64,000 nt of DNA, from positions 1,560,001-1,624,000 of the forward strand of contig CAMRHE010000207.1 in assembly GCA_947044405.1 (NCBI GenBank), given 5' to 3'. Source of the DNA: Leptodactylus fallax (taxonomy: Eukaryota > Chordata > Amphibia > Anura > Leptodactylidae). A program made the position numbers and the translations under genes. The notes under the pieces are model-generated. The model saw only the letters and a list, made by a program, of their open reading frames with translations. It was not told the origin of the DNA and searched no databases. This document shows positions 60,690 to 64,000 of this stretch, one piece after another. Position 1 is the stretch's first letter; every line of letters starts with the position of its first letter.

Positions 60690-60721
<32 letters not shown>

Positions 60722-61518
60722 CAGTATTTTTATACAAAAAAAAAATATTTGTTAAAGTAAGAAAATGTTCACGCTTTTATAGTGAAGTTAGTATAGGATT
60801 GCAAATAAAACGAATAGCCATATATAGTGCTCACTGCTTTGCACTGCTTGCCAAGCATTACAATGTTACATGCATTTCCCATGCACTTAGTAGAGTTGAG
60901 AAGGATATTGCAAAAACTATAGACCTCATCCAAAAAAACAGGACTTAGATTTAGGCGCTATTACGGGTTACATAATGCAAGTGACTTAATTGGTTACTGT
61001 GGGAACTACCAATGGGTACATACAGGAGACCCCTAAGGGGGCTATTACATGCTGCAGCAGACATGGGTGCTAGTCATGTGCCTCACTTCATCTGGATTTA
61101 CGCTGCTTGAAACAATGGTAAGTCCAGATGGAGCCTGGTAAATTGGGAGCACCATGTTTAATATAACCCATAATGTCTTCAGGTACCTGCTGATAACCAG
61201 TAAGCTGAACCTGTAGAGGAGTGCCTCCTACTGGTAAAAAACAGAAAACCGTGTCCATGTAGCTTACAGACCTTTGGGCTGCTGCTACTTGAGTATTAGT
61301 AAATCCCTATTCAGATCCTCTGTGACTGGGCAGCTTCATCACCGAGAAGTATAAGGTGAAGTTCATACACAGCAGATTTGTTGCAGTAATCTCTTGTAAC
61401 TGTCCGATTTATTGCATGGAGCTTGCAGAAATACATGGCAGTGCTGCAGGAATCGGGTGTTCAGTTGCAGAAATTTCTGCAGCAAATGTGCCATGCGTGA
61501 ACCTAGCCTTAAGAATAG

Positions 61519-64000
<2,482 letters not shown>

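Overview
The window looks like nuclear genomic DNA from a vertebrate, most probably an anuran amphibian (frog, neobatrachian-like). The reasons are one spliced vertebrate gene with very small exons in large introns, several Tc1-type transposons, Penelope-like retroelements, and many short families with TTAA or GTTCACA inverted termini, a mixture I associate with frogs. That assignment rests on pattern memory, not a search.

The only host gene I can support runs on the + strand from about 40.0 kb to beyond the right edge. Five exons (40035-40112, 40857-41020, 56820-56931, 57488-57586, 61574-61684) join in frame into 188 codons that match the N-terminal microtubule-binding region of the MAP7/ensconsin family, most closely MAP7D2 as I remember it. 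The 57488-57586 exon is a symmetrical cassette. The last exon ends at a GC, not GT, donor. The first coding exon and the C-terminal kinesin-binding part are not in the window. The 40 kb to the left is probably intron 1 and/or upstream DNA.

Most of the rest is mobile DNA. There are five Tc1-like elements: a decayed one at 6.4-7.7 kb, two internally deleted relatives at 16.2-17.2 and 33.1-33.8 kb, a full-length DD35E element at 22.2-23.8 kb broken by one frame disruption, and a Sleeping-Beauty-like one at 41.6-43.3 kb. Two Penelope-like elements (34.7-37.5 kb and 49.5-52.0 kb) share one architecture: an inverted copy of the 3' end, then a 5'-truncated sense copy with RT and GIY-YIG remnants, then a 33-40 nt tail, all between direct repeats of 13-16 bp. 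Both carry hammerhead-ribozyme-like cores. Other residents are a tRNA-type SINE and an L2-like LINE fragment that share a 3' tail motif, a second LINE fragment, a 31-bp minisatellite inside a transposon with CCCCGAAAATAAGAC-type ends, and many foldback MITEs.

The stretch 7.6-8.05 kb is almost entirely homopolymer runs and is probably a consensus or assembly error. No tRNA, rRNA, CRISPR or operon-like structure was found. I see no convincing new gene system; the most interesting material is the repeated Penelope foldback architecture and the details of the MAP7D2-like gene.
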